The position numbers and the translations under genes were made by a program. Below, piece after piece: positions 7,267-15,145 of a stretch of 30,344 bases of DNA (positions within the stretch are counted from its first letter, which is position 1; the number at the start of each line of letters is the position of its first letter). The stretch comes from Acidimicrobiaceae bacterium (GTDB taxonomy: Bacteria; Actinomycetota; Acidimicrobiia; Acidimicrobiales; Aldehydirespiratoraceae), in NCBI GenBank assembly GCA_009840695.1, contig VXNG01000038.1, positions 1 to 30,344 of the forward strand. Reading direction: 5' to 3'. The notes beneath the pieces are model-generated. The model did no database searches and was not told the DNA's origin. It saw only the letters and a list, made by a program, of their open reading frames with translations.

Positions 7267-8403
7267 ATGGTGGAGTTCGACAGCCAGTACCTGCGCCACA
7301 TCGAGGCTCAACAGGCGAAGCTGTCTGAGGGCGGGTTCAAGCTCTCGGACATCCCGAACTACATACCGGGAGTCTTCCCCGAGCCCGAGACATGGCACAA
7401 CATCGACTATCTCGATGTGTACCGCAGGGTCTGGGGCCGCGAGATCCGGGGCAACGGGATCGGCAAGCTCCGAGAGGTCGCGCTCACCGAGATCACGTCC
7501 AACGAGTACAACCCGATCTTCGAGGAGGATCCGGCCTTCTTCCACAAGTGGGAGGAGCCCTACGACACCCTCGACGTGAAGCTCATGCAAGAGCAGAGCG
7601 CCATGTACCAGGAGATTCTCGAAGCCAACGGCGTGATCGTGCACCGGATCGAGTTTCCCGATCCGCCCGTCGGCGCCTTCGGCCCGATGATGTACATGTG
7701 GGCGGCCCGGGAGCTCCTCGTGCTCAACGGGGGGTCAGTGATCCCCAAGCTCGGGTTCAGCGCGCTGTCGTTCGGGCGGCCCGAGTACCTGGCTTGGTGG
7801 GCCTTCACCCGTCTGGGGATCCCGCCGATCCTGACGATCACCGGTAAGGGGGTCTGCGAGGCTGGTCCGTGCTTCTTCCTGGCCGAGGACGTGTTCGTGG
7901 CAGCGTTGTCGGTGGCCTTCAATCAGGAGGGTCTCGACCAGCTGCTGCCGGTGGTCAAGCGCAGTACCGGGCTGGACGAGGTTCACAACCTTGTCATCAA
8001 GACGGCGACACGCGACTACTTCGACCCCGGCAGCGGGGCGAGCGCTCACCCCGACATGATCATCGGGCCCTTGGACACCGACAAGGTGCTCCTCTACCCG
8101 GGTGGCATCGACTTCGAGACCCTGTCGTGGCTGGTGCGCCATGGCTACAAGATCGCCGAGATCGAGCGGGACGAGCAGGTGCAGTATGCGCCGGCCAACG
8201 TGACGCTGCTGGAGCCGGGCCATGTGATCATGCACGCGGGGGCCGACAAGGCCATCGCCGCGGTTCGCAAGCTCGGGGTGGAGGTCGAGGTCCTGCCCTA
8301 CGGGGAGTTCCTGAAGGCCGGCGGGGGAGTCCACTGCTCGACCATGGAGATCCTCAAGGATCCTGGTCCGGCGCTGGGCGACCCGCCTGCCGTCAAGGCC
8401 TAG
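7267..8403 (+). CDS. Amidinotransferase/arginine-deiminase-fold enzyme
   Basis: A 378-residue protein of the guanidino-modifying (pentein) superfamily, which includes arginine deiminase, dimethylargininase, agmatine deiminase and glycine amidinotransferase. Near the C-terminus is the catalytic block GGGVHCSTMEI with C356 next to H355. An HxD-type element, HPDMIIGPLDTDKVLLYP, supplies the general base, and AARELLVLNGGSVIP corresponds to the ARD...GN substrate-side motif with E in place of D. No signal peptide is seen. ATG 7267 follows the lipoprotein stop by 15 bases, with AGAGG at 7252-7256. The position suggests that it acts on the imported compound, perhaps a guanidine, amidine or citrulline-like group. 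Whether it is a hydrolase or a transferase cannot be decided. Confidence 0.8.
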   Translation: MVEFDSQYLRHIEAQQAKLSEGGFKLSDIPNYIPGVFPEPETWHNIDYLDVYRRVWGREIRGNGIGKLREVALTEITSNEYNPIFEEDPAFFHKWEEPYDTLDVKLMQEQSAMYQEILEANGVIVHRIEFPDPPVGAFGPMMYMWAARELLVLNGGSVIPKLGFSALSFGRPEYLAWWAFTRLGIPPILTITGKGVCEAGPCFFLAEDVFVAALSVAFNQEGLDQLLPVVKRSTGLDEVHNLVIKTATRDYFDPGSGASAHPDMIIGPLDTDKVLLYPGGIDFETLSWLVRHGYKIAEIERDEQVQYAPANVTLLEPGHVIMHAGADKAIAAVRKLGVEVEVLPYGEFLKAGGGVHCSTMEILKDPGPALGDPPAVKA

Positions 8404-8410
8404 CCCCCAA

Positions 8411-9514
8411 TTAAGTTGAATCGAGGACCTGCGCCGCCAGCCGCGCCTGGACTTCGACAGCTGCCCCGATCGCGTCCACATCGACGCCGGCGGTCGGCTT
8501 CTGGCCCTTGACGTACCGGGCATAGACGCCCTCATTGATGCAGGCGCTCTTCCAGTGGTTGAAGGCTGTGTAGAAGCGGATCTGCGAGAGGTCCAAGTCG
8601 CTGGCCGACGCGTAGCGCTCTAGCAGCTCGCCTTTGGTGGCGAATCCCGGGGCCATCGAGGGCGCCATGGAGATCCCCTGGTGCTCGTCGCCGGGTTCCG
8701 CCCAGGTGACGAGCATGTAGCCGACATCGGCGAGAGGATCGCCGAGGGTGCAGATCTCCCAGTCGAGAATCGCCGCGATCTCGCCGTCGCCGTCGGTGAT
8801 GCAATTGCCGAGCCGGTAGTCCCCGTGTACCAGCGACGCCTTCTGCTGTTCCGGCCTCGCGGGAAGGAGCGACTCGTAGAGTTCGTCCACCAGCGGAACC
8901 GGCATGGCTCGGGACGCGTCGTACTGACGGAACCAGCGCTTCAGCTGTCGCCCGACGTAGTCCTCGCGCCGACCGAGGTTCCCGACGCCGGCCGCGTCCA
9001 CGTCCACGGAGTGAAGCGCGTCGAGGGTCTCGGCCAGCGAGAGGCCGACGCGGTGACGGGTCTCGGGACCGTAGACCTCGACGGCTACTCGCTCGTTGTG
9101 CAGGACGTGTCCCTCGACGAAGCTCATGACGTAGAAGGACGCGCCGGTCACGTCGTGGTCGTCGCAGAATCCCAGCGCCACCGGAACCGGAACCTCGGTC
9201 GGGCCGAGGGCGCTGATCGCCCGGTACTCCCGGGCCATGTCGTGAGCGCCGGGGAGCAGCTCCCCCAGGGGCGGACGGCGCAGCACCACTCGCCGTCGTT
9301 CGCGGCCGGTCACAAGGTAGGTGAGGTTGGAGTGACCCCCCGGGATCGGCGTAAACTCCACAGGCGGGCTCAGCCCGTCGATGTGGTGCACCAACCAATC
9401 CTCGACGGTTCCGGGCTCGATTCCGGGGAGGGCGGCTTCGCTCACGGTCGCCGTTCCCGTCGCGGATTCCACCAAGGCAGGGCGTCGTACCGGTGGGCCG
9501 TCAGGACAGGCCAC
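8411..9514 (-). CDS. Aminoglycoside phosphotransferase-fold kinase, ACAD10-like
   Basis: A protein of up to 367 residues with the APH/choline-kinase fold. The N-lobe has PIPGGHSNLTYLV and VLRRPPLGELLPGAHDMAREY. The catalytic loop is LVHGDYRLGNC (HGDxxxxN) and the metal-binding aspartate lies in AILDWEICTLGDPLADVGY. This subgroup is usually found with fatty-acid or alcohol degradation genes, where it is proposed to phosphorylate hydroxyacyl or similar intermediates; it is not a resistance gene. The GTG start at 9514 overlaps the end of the SDR by 14 bases. Starts at 9472 or 9445 are also possible, and none has a clear ribosome site. It converges with the deiminase-like gene, 7 bases apart with no terminator seen. 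Confidence 0.85.
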   Translation of the reverse strand: MACPDGPPVRRPALVESATGTATVSEAALPGIEPGTVEDWLVHHIDGLSPPVEFTPIPGGHSNLTYLVTGRERRRVVLRRPPLGELLPGAHDMAREYRAISALGPTEVPVPVALGFCDDHDVTGASFYVMSFVEGHVLHNERVAVEVYGPETRHRVGLSLAETLDALHSVDVDAAGVGNLGRREDYVGRQLKRWFRQYDASRAMPVPLVDELYESLLPARPEQQKASLVHGDYRLGNCITDGDGEIAAILDWEICTLGDPLADVGYMLVTWAEPGDEHQGISMAPSMAPGFATKGELLERYASASDLDLSQIRFYTAFNHWKSACINEGVYARYVKGQKPTAGVDVDAIGAAVEVQARLAAQVLDST

Positions 9515-10250
9515 CGCTCACGGGCAGGGCGACGCCGGTGATGCACGAGGAAAGGTCGGATGCGAGGAACACCGCCGCGTTGGCGACGTCGGCGGGCTGG
9601 ACCAGTCGGCGAAGAGCGGTCTTGTTGATGATCGATTCCTCGAAGTCCTCGTAGGAGCTGCCGGTGCTGGCCGCCATCGCGGTCAGCATCGCGGTGTTCA
9701 TCTCCGAGGAGACCGCGCCCGGGCAGATGCAGTTCACCCGTACTCCGTGCTGCCCCACCTCCAGGGCCAGGGACTCGCTCAATCCGATGACACCGAACTT
9801 GCTGGCGCAGTAGTGGCCGTGATCGACGGCGCCGTGGAGCCCACCGGTGGAGGAGACGTTGATGATCGATCCGGAGCCTCTCTTGATCATGTGCGGGACC
9901 ACGGCCCGGCAGCAGCGGAACACGCCGCTGAGGTTCACCTCGATCGTCTGGTTCCACTTGTCGGTGGACATCTCGGCCACGGACGCGCTGGTGAGAACGC
10001 CGGCGGTGTTCACCACGACATCGATCCTGCCCTTGGCGTCGATCGTCGCATCCGTGGCCGACGCGACCTCGGAATCTGAAGTCACATCGACGACCCGGCC
10101 GGCCACGCCTTCGGGGAGTCCCTCCAAGACCTGTGGTTGGCGGTCCCAGAGGGCGACGTCGGCTCCGTGCTGGCGCAACCCGCTCACGACGGCAGCACCG
10201 ATGTCGCCGCCGCCGGTCACAACTGCAACCCGATCCGCTAGAAGCCCCAT
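9501..10250 (-). CDS. Short-chain dehydrogenase/reductase
   Basis: A 249-residue classical SDR that would oxidise an alcohol or reduce a ketone with NAD(P). The nucleotide-binding motif is TGGGDIG (12-18), NTAG (81-84) replaces NNAG, and the active site is N106, S134, Y147 and K151 (YCASK). CPGAVSSEMNT and the C-terminal VALPVSGGLS are family-typical. ATG 10250 gives the standard start; AAGGCGG upstream is a weak ribosome site. It is followed by the APH-like kinase gene with an overlap, so they form one two-gene operon divergent from the acyl-CoA synthetase. Confidence 0.92.
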   Translation of the reverse strand: MGLLADRVAVVTGGGDIGAAVVSGLRQHGADVALWDRQPQVLEGLPEGVAGRVVDVTSDSEVASATDATIDAKGRIDVVVNTAGVLTSASVAEMSTDKWNQTIEVNLSGVFRCCRAVVPHMIKRGSGSIINVSSTGGLHGAVDHGHYCASKFGVIGLSESLALEVGQHGVRVNCICPGAVSSEMNTAMLTAMAASTGSSYEDFEESIINKTALRRLVQPADVANAAVFLASDLSSCITGVALPVSGGLS

Positions 10251-10282
10251 CCGCCGCCTTCGATGTGTGGTGTGCGGGCGCT

Positions 10283-10312
10283 TTGCGTGCCGCGCCGCGG
10301 CGAACCTACCAT
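10283..10312 (+). promoter_or_regulatory. Candidate leaderless promoter of the acyl-CoA synthetase operon
   Basis: TACCAT (10307-10312) fits TAnnnT and ends 7 bases before the ATG at 10320, so transcription would begin at or next to the start codon. TTGCGT (10283-10288) lies 18 bases upstream as a poor -35. No ribosome site precedes the ATG, which agrees with a leaderless message, common in actinobacteria. Confidence 0.35.
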
Positions 10313-10319
10313 CCGGTCG

Positions 10320-11957
10320 ATGTCCGAACCGCGGCTGCCCCCCGCCGAGCAGGTCTGGGCTCAGGTTGTCCGCGGGCTCGACCAGGATCCGGCCGAGGGG
10401 CTGAACACGGCCCGCGAGTGCTGTGACCGGCATGCCGGCGACCGTTCCCGCCTAGCCATCACGGTCAGGCACCCGGACGGCCAGTCCCAGCGCTGGACCT
10501 ACTTCGACCTCTCACACCACGCGTCCATGGCTGCGGACATGTTCGCGAAGGCCGGGCTCAGGCGGGGCGACCGGGTGGCGGCCGTGCTCTCCCGGCAGAT
10601 CGAGACCTGGATCTGCGCTCTGGCCGCATGGCGTTCCGGTCTCACCTACGTGCCCCTCTTCTGCGGCTTCGGAGCGGATGCTCTGGCCTACCGGCTGCAG
10701 GCGTCACAGGCGTTGCTCCTCGTCGTCGACCATCAGTGGCGCTCGGGGGCCCAGCAGGCCCTGGAGATACTGGACACCGACATCGGGGTGATCACGGTCT
10801 CCGGACCCCGGGGACGAGGCATCCGAGCCGGCGACCGGAGCTTCTGGGCCGAGATCGAGGCCGCCGAGCCCGCCGGCCCGTCAGTCAACACCGCGGCTGG
10901 AGAGGCCGCCACGCTGCTGTTCACCAGCGGCACCACGGGCCAGCCCAAGGCGTGCGTCATCCCGCACTCCGGGTTCGTTTCGCTGATTCCCTACGTCGAC
11001 CACGCTCTGGGGCTGCGGGTCGGCGACCTCCTGTTCACCACCAGTGATCCGGGATGGGCCTACGGGCTGTACACGACGGGGCTGGTACCCATGGGCAGGG
11101 GCATCCCCCTGCTCAGCTACTCCGGACCCTTCGACCCCTCGGCCTGGCTCGACGTGATGACCGCTGAGTCGGCCACGTACATAACTGCGGCTCCCACCGC
11201 GTTCCGCAGCCTGGTCACCGCGGTCGGGCGCCACGGCTCGCCGTCGAGCCTTCGGGCCGCAGCCGGCGCCGGCGAGCCGCTGGACGCCGACACCGTGTCG
11301 TCGTGGCAGAGGCTCACCGGCACGCCGATCCGGGACGGCTACGGCCTGACCGAGGTCGGGATGGCCCTGGCCAACCTGGCTGATCCGCCGATGGAGCTGG
11401 TACCGGGCGCCATGGGGACCAGCGTCCCCGGCTTCGATGTGATGCTGGTGGGCTCAGACGGTGAGCCGCTCGCCGGTGTGGCCGAGGGAGCGATCGCCAT
11501 ACGGCGGCCCGATTTCCAGCTGGCCACCGACTACGACAACGCCCACGAGGCTTGGCAGGCACGCTGGCAGGGCGACCTCTTCGTGACCGAGGACCGGGCC
11601 CGGCGCGACGCCGACGGCCGCTGGTGGTTCGTCGGCCGCGACGACGACATCATCGTCACCGCCGGTTACAACGTGGGGCCGATGGAGGTCGAGTCCGTGC
11701 TCCTCGAGCACCCGGCGGTGGCTGAGGCAGCAGTGGTCGCTTCGCCCGACCCGGACCGCGGCTCCGCCGTCCGGGCCGTGGTCGTCGTCCGACCGGACGC
11801 CTCGCCGGGGCCGGAGCTCACGGGCGAGTTGCAGCAGACTGTGCGGGAGCGTGTCGGCCGCCATGCGTATCCGAGGATCGTCGACTATGTTGAAAGTCTG
11901 CCTCGCACCGAGGTAGGCAAGATCCGAAGGGCAGCACTTCGAGTTACCGAACCATAG
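10320..11957 (+). CDS. AMP-binding acyl-CoA synthetase
   Basis: A 545-residue adenylate-forming ligase that would activate a carboxylic acid to its CoA thioester with ATP. The phosphate-binding motif is LLFTSGTTGQPKAC, followed by DPGWAYGLYTTGLVPMGRG, YGLTEVGMA, the hinge FVGRDDDIIVTAGYNVGP and the C-terminal catalytic lysine in RTEVGKIRR. The layout resembles medium-chain and acetyl/propionyl-type ligases. The ATG at 10320 (MSEPRLPP) is preferred to an upstream in-frame ATG at 10263, which would overlap the divergent promoter region. It heads a tight operon with the Rid protein, amidohydrolase, Rieske and SnoaL genes, so the acid is probably a product or intermediate of that pathway. Confidence 0.92.
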   Translation: MSEPRLPPAEQVWAQVVRGLDQDPAEGLNTARECCDRHAGDRSRLAITVRHPDGQSQRWTYFDLSHHASMAADMFAKAGLRRGDRVAAVLSRQIETWICALAAWRSGLTYVPLFCGFGADALAYRLQASQALLLVVDHQWRSGAQQALEILDTDIGVITVSGPRGRGIRAGDRSFWAEIEAAEPAGPSVNTAAGEAATLLFTSGTTGQPKACVIPHSGFVSLIPYVDHALGLRVGDLLFTTSDPGWAYGLYTTGLVPMGRGIPLLSYSGPFDPSAWLDVMTAESATYITAAPTAFRSLVTAVGRHGSPSSLRAAAGAGEPLDADTVSSWQRLTGTPIRDGYGLTEVGMALANLADPPMELVPGAMGTSVPGFDVMLVGSDGEPLAGVAEGAIAIRRPDFQLATDYDNAHEAWQARWQGDLFVTEDRARRDADGRWWFVGRDDDIIVTAGYNVGPMEVESVLLEHPAVAEAAVVASPDPDRGSAVRAVVVVRPDASPGPELTGELQQTVRERVGRHAYPRIVDYVESLPRTEVGKIRRAALRVTEP

Positions 11958-11961
11958 GAGG
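11956..11961 (+). promoter_or_regulatory. Ribosome binding site deciding the GTG start of the Rid-family gene
   Basis: AGGAGG lies directly after the synthetase stop. It is 7 bases from GTG 11969 but only 1 base from TTG 11963, which favours the GTG. Confidence 0.75.
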
Positions 11962-11968
11962 TTTGTCA

Positions 11969-12361
11969 GTGCCCCAGAAAGAGGAAATCCGCGTCGAACA
12001 CCTGATCGAACCGATCAGCCACTACACGGACGCGACGCGGTTCGGTGACTTGTTGTTCATCTCCGGTTGTGGACCCGTCGATGCCGAGGGGAACCTGATC
12101 GGTGGCGACGATCCGGCGGCACAGACCCGGCAGGTTCTGCTCAACATGGGTGAAATCCTCACCGCGGCGGGAGCAACTTTCGCCGATGTTCTCAAGGTAA
12201 TTGTCTACCTGCTTGATGTGGATGACCGGACCAAGATCAATCCGGTTCGTGAGGAGTTCTTCGGTGATCATCGACCATGCAGCACCCTCATCGGTATCAG
12301 CGGTATGGCGATCCCGGGCATGAAGGTCGAGATAGAAGCCATCGCAGGAATTCCGTCATAA
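11969..12361 (+). CDS. Rid-family (YjgF/YER057c/UK114) protein lacking the canonical arginine
   Basis: A 130-residue member of the Rid family, small trimers of which the RidA branch hydrolyses reactive enamines and imines. Visible blocks are HYTDATRFGDLLFISGCGP, TRQVLLNMGEILTAAG, DVLKVIVYLLDVDD and the C-terminal VEIEAIAG. In RidA an arginine sits two residues after the proline of PARxxV; here the segment is PCSTLIGIS, so this arginine is absent. It is therefore probably one of the other Rid subfamilies, whose activity is less clear. It is 11 bases after the acyl-CoA synthetase and 9 before the amidohydrolase, consistent with handling a nitrogen-containing intermediate. Confidence 0.88.
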   Translation: MPQKEEIRVEHLIEPISHYTDATRFGDLLFISGCGPVDAEGNLIGGDDPAAQTRQVLLNMGEILTAAGATFADVLKVIVYLLDVDDRTKINPVREEFFGDHRPCSTLIGISGMAIPGMKVEIEAIAGIPS

Positions 12362-12370
12362 GAGCCCCGG

Positions 12371-13729
12371 ATGACCTCCACGTCTGACGCGTTCGTCCTT
12401 CTCGGCAAGATCATCGACGGGACCGGGGCCGACCCCGTCGATGACGGCGCGGTGGCGGTCATAGGCGACCGGATCGACTGGGTCGGCAAGGCTGGCTCGC
12501 TCCCGCCAAGATGGAGGGCCGAGGGCACCCAAGTCATCGACTGTACGGGCCGCTGCATTCTTCCCGGCCTCGTGGATGCCCATACTCACTTGTCGTTCGG
12601 CGAGGCGCAGTCCGAGGAGGAGCTGGGGATATACACCTCGGTCGAGTACCGCTCGATGCTGGCGGGCTATCACGCGGCCAAGGTGCTCAGGGCCGGAGTC
12701 ACCTCCGCCAGCGAGGCGGCGTCGACGTACTCGATCTCGGTCGCGCTCCGGGATGCGATCGAGGCGGGCATCGTCGAGGGACCGCGCTTGTCGGCGGCCG
12801 GACGCCAGATCACCACCCACCAGGGCTTGGAGGATCCGTTCCCGTCCTGGGTCCCGTTCCAGCCGGGCGTGCCGGGCACGCTGGTGCGCAACCGTGACGA
12901 GATTCTCGAGGCGGTCCGGCTCCAGGTGAAGGACGGCATCGACCTCATCAAGGTCTCCGGGTCGGCTGACGCCGCGCTCAGCAACGAGCCTCTCTCGGGG
13001 GCGGCCTTCAGGGCCGAGGAGTTCGATCTCCTCGCCGACGAGGTCCACCGTCTCGAGCGGCATTGCGCGGTCCATGCCCGCACGGCCGAGTCGGTCAAGC
13101 TGGCAGCCCGGGCCGGGTTCGACTGGATATTCCATGCCTCTTACATGGACGACGAGGGGCTTGACCTGGTCGGCGAGCGGGGGATCCCGCTGGTTCCCAC
13201 CCTGACGCTGCTGTTCAACATGGTGGACGCTGCCCAGGGCACGGTCGGGGTCAGCGCGGTGGACGTGTTCAAGCAGGAGATCGACGCGGCAGCCGAGATT
13301 CTCACCCGGGCCCACAGCATGGGAGTGGAGATAATCGCCGGCTCGGAGAGCGGGTTGTCGCTGGTGCCGTTCGGGCAGTGGCATGCCCGGGAGATGGAGA
13401 TCTTCGTCACGCATCTGGGCATGTCGCCGCTGGAGGCGATCCGGGCGGGCACCCTTGCGGCCTCATGGACGCTGCCGAGCTGGCGGGGCAGGATCGGGTC
13501 GATCGAGGAGGGCAAGCGGGCCGACCTGCTGGTCGTCGCCGGCGATCCGTCGGTCGACATAAGTGTGCTGCAGCAGCCGAGCAAGATCGAGATGGTCTTC
13601 AAGGACGGGCGGGCCGTGGACCGCACCCCTGTGCCCGATCGCCGGGTGCACCCCTTCGAGCGGACCAGGATCTTCCTGCAGGGGAAGTTCGTCTACGACG
13701 AGGAGGCACACCGCGGCGTCGTCGTCTGA
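12371..13729 (+). CDS. Metal-dependent amidohydrolase (imidazolonepropionase/prolidase-like)
   Basis: A 452-residue cytosolic hydrolase of the amidohydrolase superfamily. The metal site has H71 and H73 in DAHTH, probable carboxylated K194 in DLIKVSGS, H235 in VHARTAES and H255 in IFHAS. The last ligand is usually Asp in a GTDSG or GTDAG motif; here the motif is GSESG with E326. The N-terminal beta domain (IIDGTGADPVDDGAVAVIGDRI) and the C-terminal IEEGKRADLLVVAGDP block are intact. Family members cleave Xaa-Pro and Xaa-Arg/Lys dipeptides, cyclic amides and related bonds. ATG 12371 is 9 bases after the Rid gene. It would fit opening an amide or lactam made from the imported compound. Confidence 0.9.
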   Translation: MTSTSDAFVLLGKIIDGTGADPVDDGAVAVIGDRIDWVGKAGSLPPRWRAEGTQVIDCTGRCILPGLVDAHTHLSFGEAQSEEELGIYTSVEYRSMLAGYHAAKVLRAGVTSASEAASTYSISVALRDAIEAGIVEGPRLSAAGRQITTHQGLEDPFPSWVPFQPGVPGTLVRNRDEILEAVRLQVKDGIDLIKVSGSADAALSNEPLSGAAFRAEEFDLLADEVHRLERHCAVHARTAESVKLAARAGFDWIFHASYMDDEGLDLVGERGIPLVPTLTLLFNMVDAAQGTVGVSAVDVFKQEIDAAAEILTRAHSMGVEIIAGSESGLSLVPFGQWHAREMEIFVTHLGMSPLEAIRAGTLAASWTLPSWRGRIGSIEEGKRADLLVVAGDPSVDISVLQQPSKIEMVFKDGRAVDRTPVPDRRVHPFERTRIFLQGKFVYDEEAHRGVVV

Positions 13730-13761
13730 GCGCGGAGATCCAACAGAGAGAGGGGGCGATA

Positions 13762-14757
13762 GTGGTGCTGGCAGAAGCGATGGACGTTGATCTGGCGCCC
13801 CTGCGCCGCTTCTGGCATCCGGTGGCCGAGGCGTCGTCGGTGGCCGATTCTCCGGTTGCGGTGACGTTGCTGGGCGAGGGCCTGGTGCTGTTCCGTTCCG
13901 GTGGCGCGGTGAGGGCGTTCTCTGATCTGTGCGTCCATCGCGGGACGCGCCTGTCGCTGGGGTGGGTCACCGACGACGGCTGCTTGCAGTGTCCCTACCA
14001 CGGCTGGAAGTACGACGCTGAGGGCACCTGCGTGCACATTCCCTCACAGCCCGCTGATTCCCAGCGCATCCCGCCCAGAGCCCGGGCCATCGCGTACGGG
14101 TGCGAGGAACGCTACGGGTTGGTGTGGGTTGTCCTGGACGATCCGGTGCGGCCGCTGCCTGAGTTCCCATGGTTCGACGACCCCGAGTTCCATACCTGGA
14201 GCAAGTTCTGCGGGACCCGGGAGGCGGGAGCGGCCCGGTTCGCGGAGAATGCGCTGGACCTCGCTCACCTTGACTTCGTGCACCCCGGGCTGCTGGGCAC
14301 GCACGGGGACACCATCATCGATCCCTACGACGTGGAGGTCGGCGAAGGATCCGTCACCATGCGGTCCAGCAAGCAGTCGGTCGGTTCCGAGACCTTCGCC
14401 CGGGGCCACGAGACCATCTACCGCGAGACCTGCCTGGAGCTGCCCTACACGTTCACGCTGAAGATCGACGGGCACCGGGGCACCACCGTGATCTGGGGGC
14501 TGCACCATCCCATCACCAGCGACCGGTGCGCCCTGTGGCGCTTCGAGTCGCGCAACCATTCGTTCGATGTTCCCGATCAGGAGTTCATCGACTTCCTGGA
14601 CCTGCTGCTACCCCAGGATCAAGAGGTCATCGAGAGCCAGCGGCCGCAGATGGTTCCTGTCGACCTGACCGAGGAGCTGCACATCAAGGTGGCCGACGCG
14701 GGCGCGATCGCTTACCGACGTCTCCTCAAGGAGGAGTTAGGAGTTGAATATGTCTGA
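13762..14757 (+). CDS. Rieske non-heme iron oxygenase, VanA-like alpha subunit (copy 2)
   Basis: A 331-residue oxygenase with C57-x-H59 and C77-x2-H80 for the Rieske cluster, N163, D166, H169 and H174 in ENALDLAHLDFVHPG for the iron, and D286 as probable third ligand. It is strikingly close to the copy at 26071, with the same length and motif positions, and more distant from copy 1. GTG 13762 is used because AGAGGGGG at 13749-13756 precedes it; ATG 13780 would also keep the fold. The end overlaps the following SnoaL-like gene by 8 bases. It is likely an O- or N-demethylase or a hydroxylase; the substrate is unknown. Confidence 0.93.
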   Translation: MVLAEAMDVDLAPLRRFWHPVAEASSVADSPVAVTLLGEGLVLFRSGGAVRAFSDLCVHRGTRLSLGWVTDDGCLQCPYHGWKYDAEGTCVHIPSQPADSQRIPPRARAIAYGCEERYGLVWVVLDDPVRPLPEFPWFDDPEFHTWSKFCGTREAGAARFAENALDLAHLDFVHPGLLGTHGDTIIDPYDVEVGEGSVTMRSSKQSVGSETFARGHETIYRETCLELPYTFTLKIDGHRGTTVIWGLHHPITSDRCALWRFESRNHSFDVPDQEFIDFLDLLLPQDQEVIESQRPQMVPVDLTEELHIKVADAGAIAYRRLLKEELGVEYV

Positions 14758-15124
14758 GAATCCATCCCCGGAGGCCGTGGCCCGCGGGTACTTCGATGCT
14801 GTGCAGGCAGCCTCTCGGACGCAGTTGCGGGCCCTGTTCGCCGACGATGCCGAGCTAGTGAGCATCAACGCCGGGTTCATGAGGGGGGCCGAGGCGATAG
14901 CGGACTACTACCAGGAGAACTTCTTCGGCGCCGGTGCCAGGCTGCGTCCCAAGACCGGGCCGTTGATCGTGCACGGCGACGTGGTGGCCGTGGAGGTTCA
15001 GGCTCGTTCGGAGAGCGGCAACGTGTCCTGGCTGTCGGACTTCTTCACCGTGCGCGACGGGCTCATCCAACAGCTGAACGTCTACTACGGCCCGGTGCTC
15101 GAAGGGGGCGGGGCGCAGGCTTAG
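14750..15124 (+). CDS. SnoaL/NTF2-like protein paired with Rieske copy 2
   Basis: A 124-residue SnoaL-like cone-fold protein: PEAVARGYFDAVQAASRTQL, FADDAELVSINAGFMRGAEAIADYY, then strands around VSWLSDFFTVRDGLIQQLNVY. ATG 14750 is preferred to TTG 14744 because AGGAG at 14739-14743 is 6 bases from the ATG. It overlaps the Rieske gene by 8 bases, the mirror order of the pair at 1665-3082. A role as a small accessory or beta-like subunit is inferred from this repeated coupling; a separate isomerase or hydrolase role is the alternative. Confidence 0.82.
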   Translation: MSENPSPEAVARGYFDAVQAASRTQLRALFADDAELVSINAGFMRGAEAIADYYQENFFGAGARLRPKTGPLIVHGDVVAVEVQARSESGNVSWLSDFFTVRDGLIQQLNVYYGPVLEGGGAQA

Positions 15125-15136
15125 CCGGGACCCGGC
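15124..15136. terminator. Short hairpin between convergent genes
   Basis: GCCGG (15124-15128) and CCGGC (15132-15136) form a perfect 5-base-pair stem with a 3-base loop, between the SnoaL-like and Rieske stops. There is no T run. It may help end both messages; the support is weak. Confidence 0.25.
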
Positions 15137-15145
15137 CTCAACGCC

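Noticed and set aside
8411..9514. Antibiotic resistance phosphotransferase
   Set aside because: The sequence matches the ACAD10-like branch and sits with an SDR in a catabolic setting.
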